NCBI GenBank assembly: GCA_964030785.1
Contig: OZ034968.1
Coordinates: forward strand, 55,987,399-56,051,398
From: Siderastrea siderea
Lineage: Eukaryota; Cnidaria; Anthozoa; Scleractinia; Rhizangiidae
DNA: 64,000 nucleotides
Reading direction: 5' to 3'
The translations under genes and the position numbers were made by a program. Each line of letters begins with the position of its first letter. Position 1 is the first letter of the stretch. The notes below the pieces were generated by a model. The model was not told the DNA's origin. It did not search any database and saw nothing but the letters and a program-made list of their open reading frames with translations. Shown here piece by piece: positions 62,601 to 64,000 of the stretch.

Positions 62601-64000
62601 TCCTATTTGTTTTACTTTTTTCCCGTAGATATGCCTATTAATCACGTGGTTAGACAGGCATTATTCCCGTACTCTATTCGGCACGTACTACAATCCTATT
62701 TGTTTTACTTTTTTCCCGTAGATATCCCTTTTAATCACGTGGTTAGACAGGCATTATTCCCGTACTCTATTCGGCACGCACTACAATCTTATTTGTTTTA
62801 CTTTTTGCGGTAGATATGCCTATTAATCACGTGGTTAGACAAGCATTATTCTCGTACATCTAGTCGGCACGCACTACAATCTTATTTGTTTTCCTTTTTC
62901 CCGTAGATATGCCTATTAATCACGTGGTTAGACAGGCATTATTCTCGTATATCTAGTCGGCACGCACTACAATCTTATTTGTTTTACTTTTTGCCGTAGA
63001 TATGCCTATTAATCACGTGGTTAGACAAGCATTATTCCCGTACATCTAGTCGGCACGCACTACAATCTTATTTGTTTTACTTTTTTCCCGTAGATATGCC
63101 TATTAATCACGTGGTTAGACAAGCATTATTCCTGTACTCTATTCGGCACGCCCTACAATCCTATTTGTTTTCCTTTTTCCCGTAGATATGCCTATTAATT
63201 ACGTGGTTAGACAGGTATTATTCCCGTACTCTATTGGGCACGCACTACAATCCTATTTGTTTTACTTTTTTTCCGCAGATATGCCTATTAATTACGTGGT
63301 TAGACAAGCATTATTCGCGTACTCTATTCGGCACGCCCTGCAATCCTATTTGTTTTACTTTTTTCCCGTAGATATGCCTATTAATCACGTGGTTAGACAG
63401 GCATTATTCTTGTACATCTAGTCGGCACGCACTACAATCTTATTTGTTTTACTTTTCTCCCGTAGATATGCCTATTAATCACGTGGTTAGACAAGCATTA
63501 TCCTCGTACATCTAGTCGGCACGCACTACAATCCTATTTGTTTTACTTTTTTCCCGTAGATATGCCTATTAATCACGTGGTTAGAAAGGCATTATTCTCG
63601 TACATCTAGTCGGCACGCACTACAATCCTATTTGTTTTACTTTTTTCCCGAAGATATGCCTATTAATCACGTGGTTAGACAGGCATTATTCTCGTACTCT
63701 ATTCGGCACGCACTACAATCTTATTTGTTTTCCTTTTTGCCGTAGATATGCCTATTAATCACGTGGTTAGACAGGCATTATTCTCGTACTCTATTCGGCA
63801 CGCACTACAATCTTATTTGTTTTCCTTTTTGCCGTAGATATGCCTATTAATCACGTGGTTAGACAGGCATTATTCCCGTACTCTATTCGGCACGCACTAC
63901 AATCCTATTTGTTTTACTTTTTTCCCGTAGATATGCCTATTAATCACGTGGTTAGACAAGCATTATTCCCGTACTCTATTCGGCACACACTACAATCCTA
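59601..64000 (+). repeat. Satellite array, distal end of window
   Basis: The array continues without break to the window edge. A block at about 59.6-60.1 kb (TTCCTGTACTC, CTATTGGGCACG, TTCGCGTACTC with CCCTGCAATCC) recurs at about 63.0-63.4 kb, offset about 3359 bp. A run of six 93-bp class units at 61697-62209 gives the longest apparent reading frame of the window (170 codons), an artefact of the 31-codon period. No outer boundary of the array is reached. Confidence 0.95.

Noticed and set aside
1..64000. CRISPR array
   Set aside because: The spacing is regular, but the whole unit is repeated with no unique spacers. Unit length is 93-94 bp, and there are no cas genes or prokaryotic signs.
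4192..64000. CENP-B box in the satellite unit
   Set aside because: The TTCGGCACGC region has a passing similarity, but the required bases of the box are not matched.

Overview
This window is eukaryotic repeat DNA and contains no intact host gene. At least 90% of it is one tandem satellite family with a 93-94 bp unit. The small transposons present have target-site duplications typical of metazoan DNA transposons. The TTAACCC..TTCACTCC-type MITE and the integrase style remind me of cnidarian genomes, especially stony corals. That assignment is an impression from memory at low to moderate confidence; it was not computed.

Layout. (1) 1-1508: satellite units running on the minus strand (left arm). 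(2) About 1509-4073: a single-copy core. It holds a 212-bp TTAA-flanked MITE and a decayed minus-strand integrase/transposase gene (H-CC zinc-binding remnant, D,D35E core, SH3-like C-terminal domain). The gene is interrupted by two in-frame TAG codons and one frameshift. There is no reverse transcriptase, protease, RNase H or LTR. (3) About 4074-64000: the same satellite on the plus strand (right arm and its expansion, roughly 600 units). It is interrupted by two copies of a 443-bp MITE with TTA duplications (4968-5410 and 12827-13269) and by one 1545-bp element with perfect 17-bp terminal inverted repeats and a 5-bp ACAAT duplication (43378-44922). That element carries its own degenerate 50-60 bp minisatellite.

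The most interesting structure is the arrangement around the core. The two satellite arms point away from the integrase in mirror orientation. They share rare diagnostic unit variants in the same outward order, and both switch unit type at the same diagnostic unit. This looks like a DNA transposon with an integrase-type transposase whose long terminal inverted repeats are made of tandem repeats. One arm has then expanded into a satellite array tens of kilobases long.

Inside the array, larger blocks have been copied repeatedly. They include about 7.86 kb (carrying the MITE with it), 3.46 kb, 2.53 kb, 7.39 kb, 1.58 kb and 3.36 kb, so the array grows by segmental duplication as well as single-unit slippage. 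The outer plus-strand units nearly all contain the palindrome CACGTG. The 93-bp unit class keeps a 31-codon reading frame open, which creates many false open reading frames. I annotate none of those as genes. No tRNA, rRNA, CRISPR array or operon-like structure was seen.
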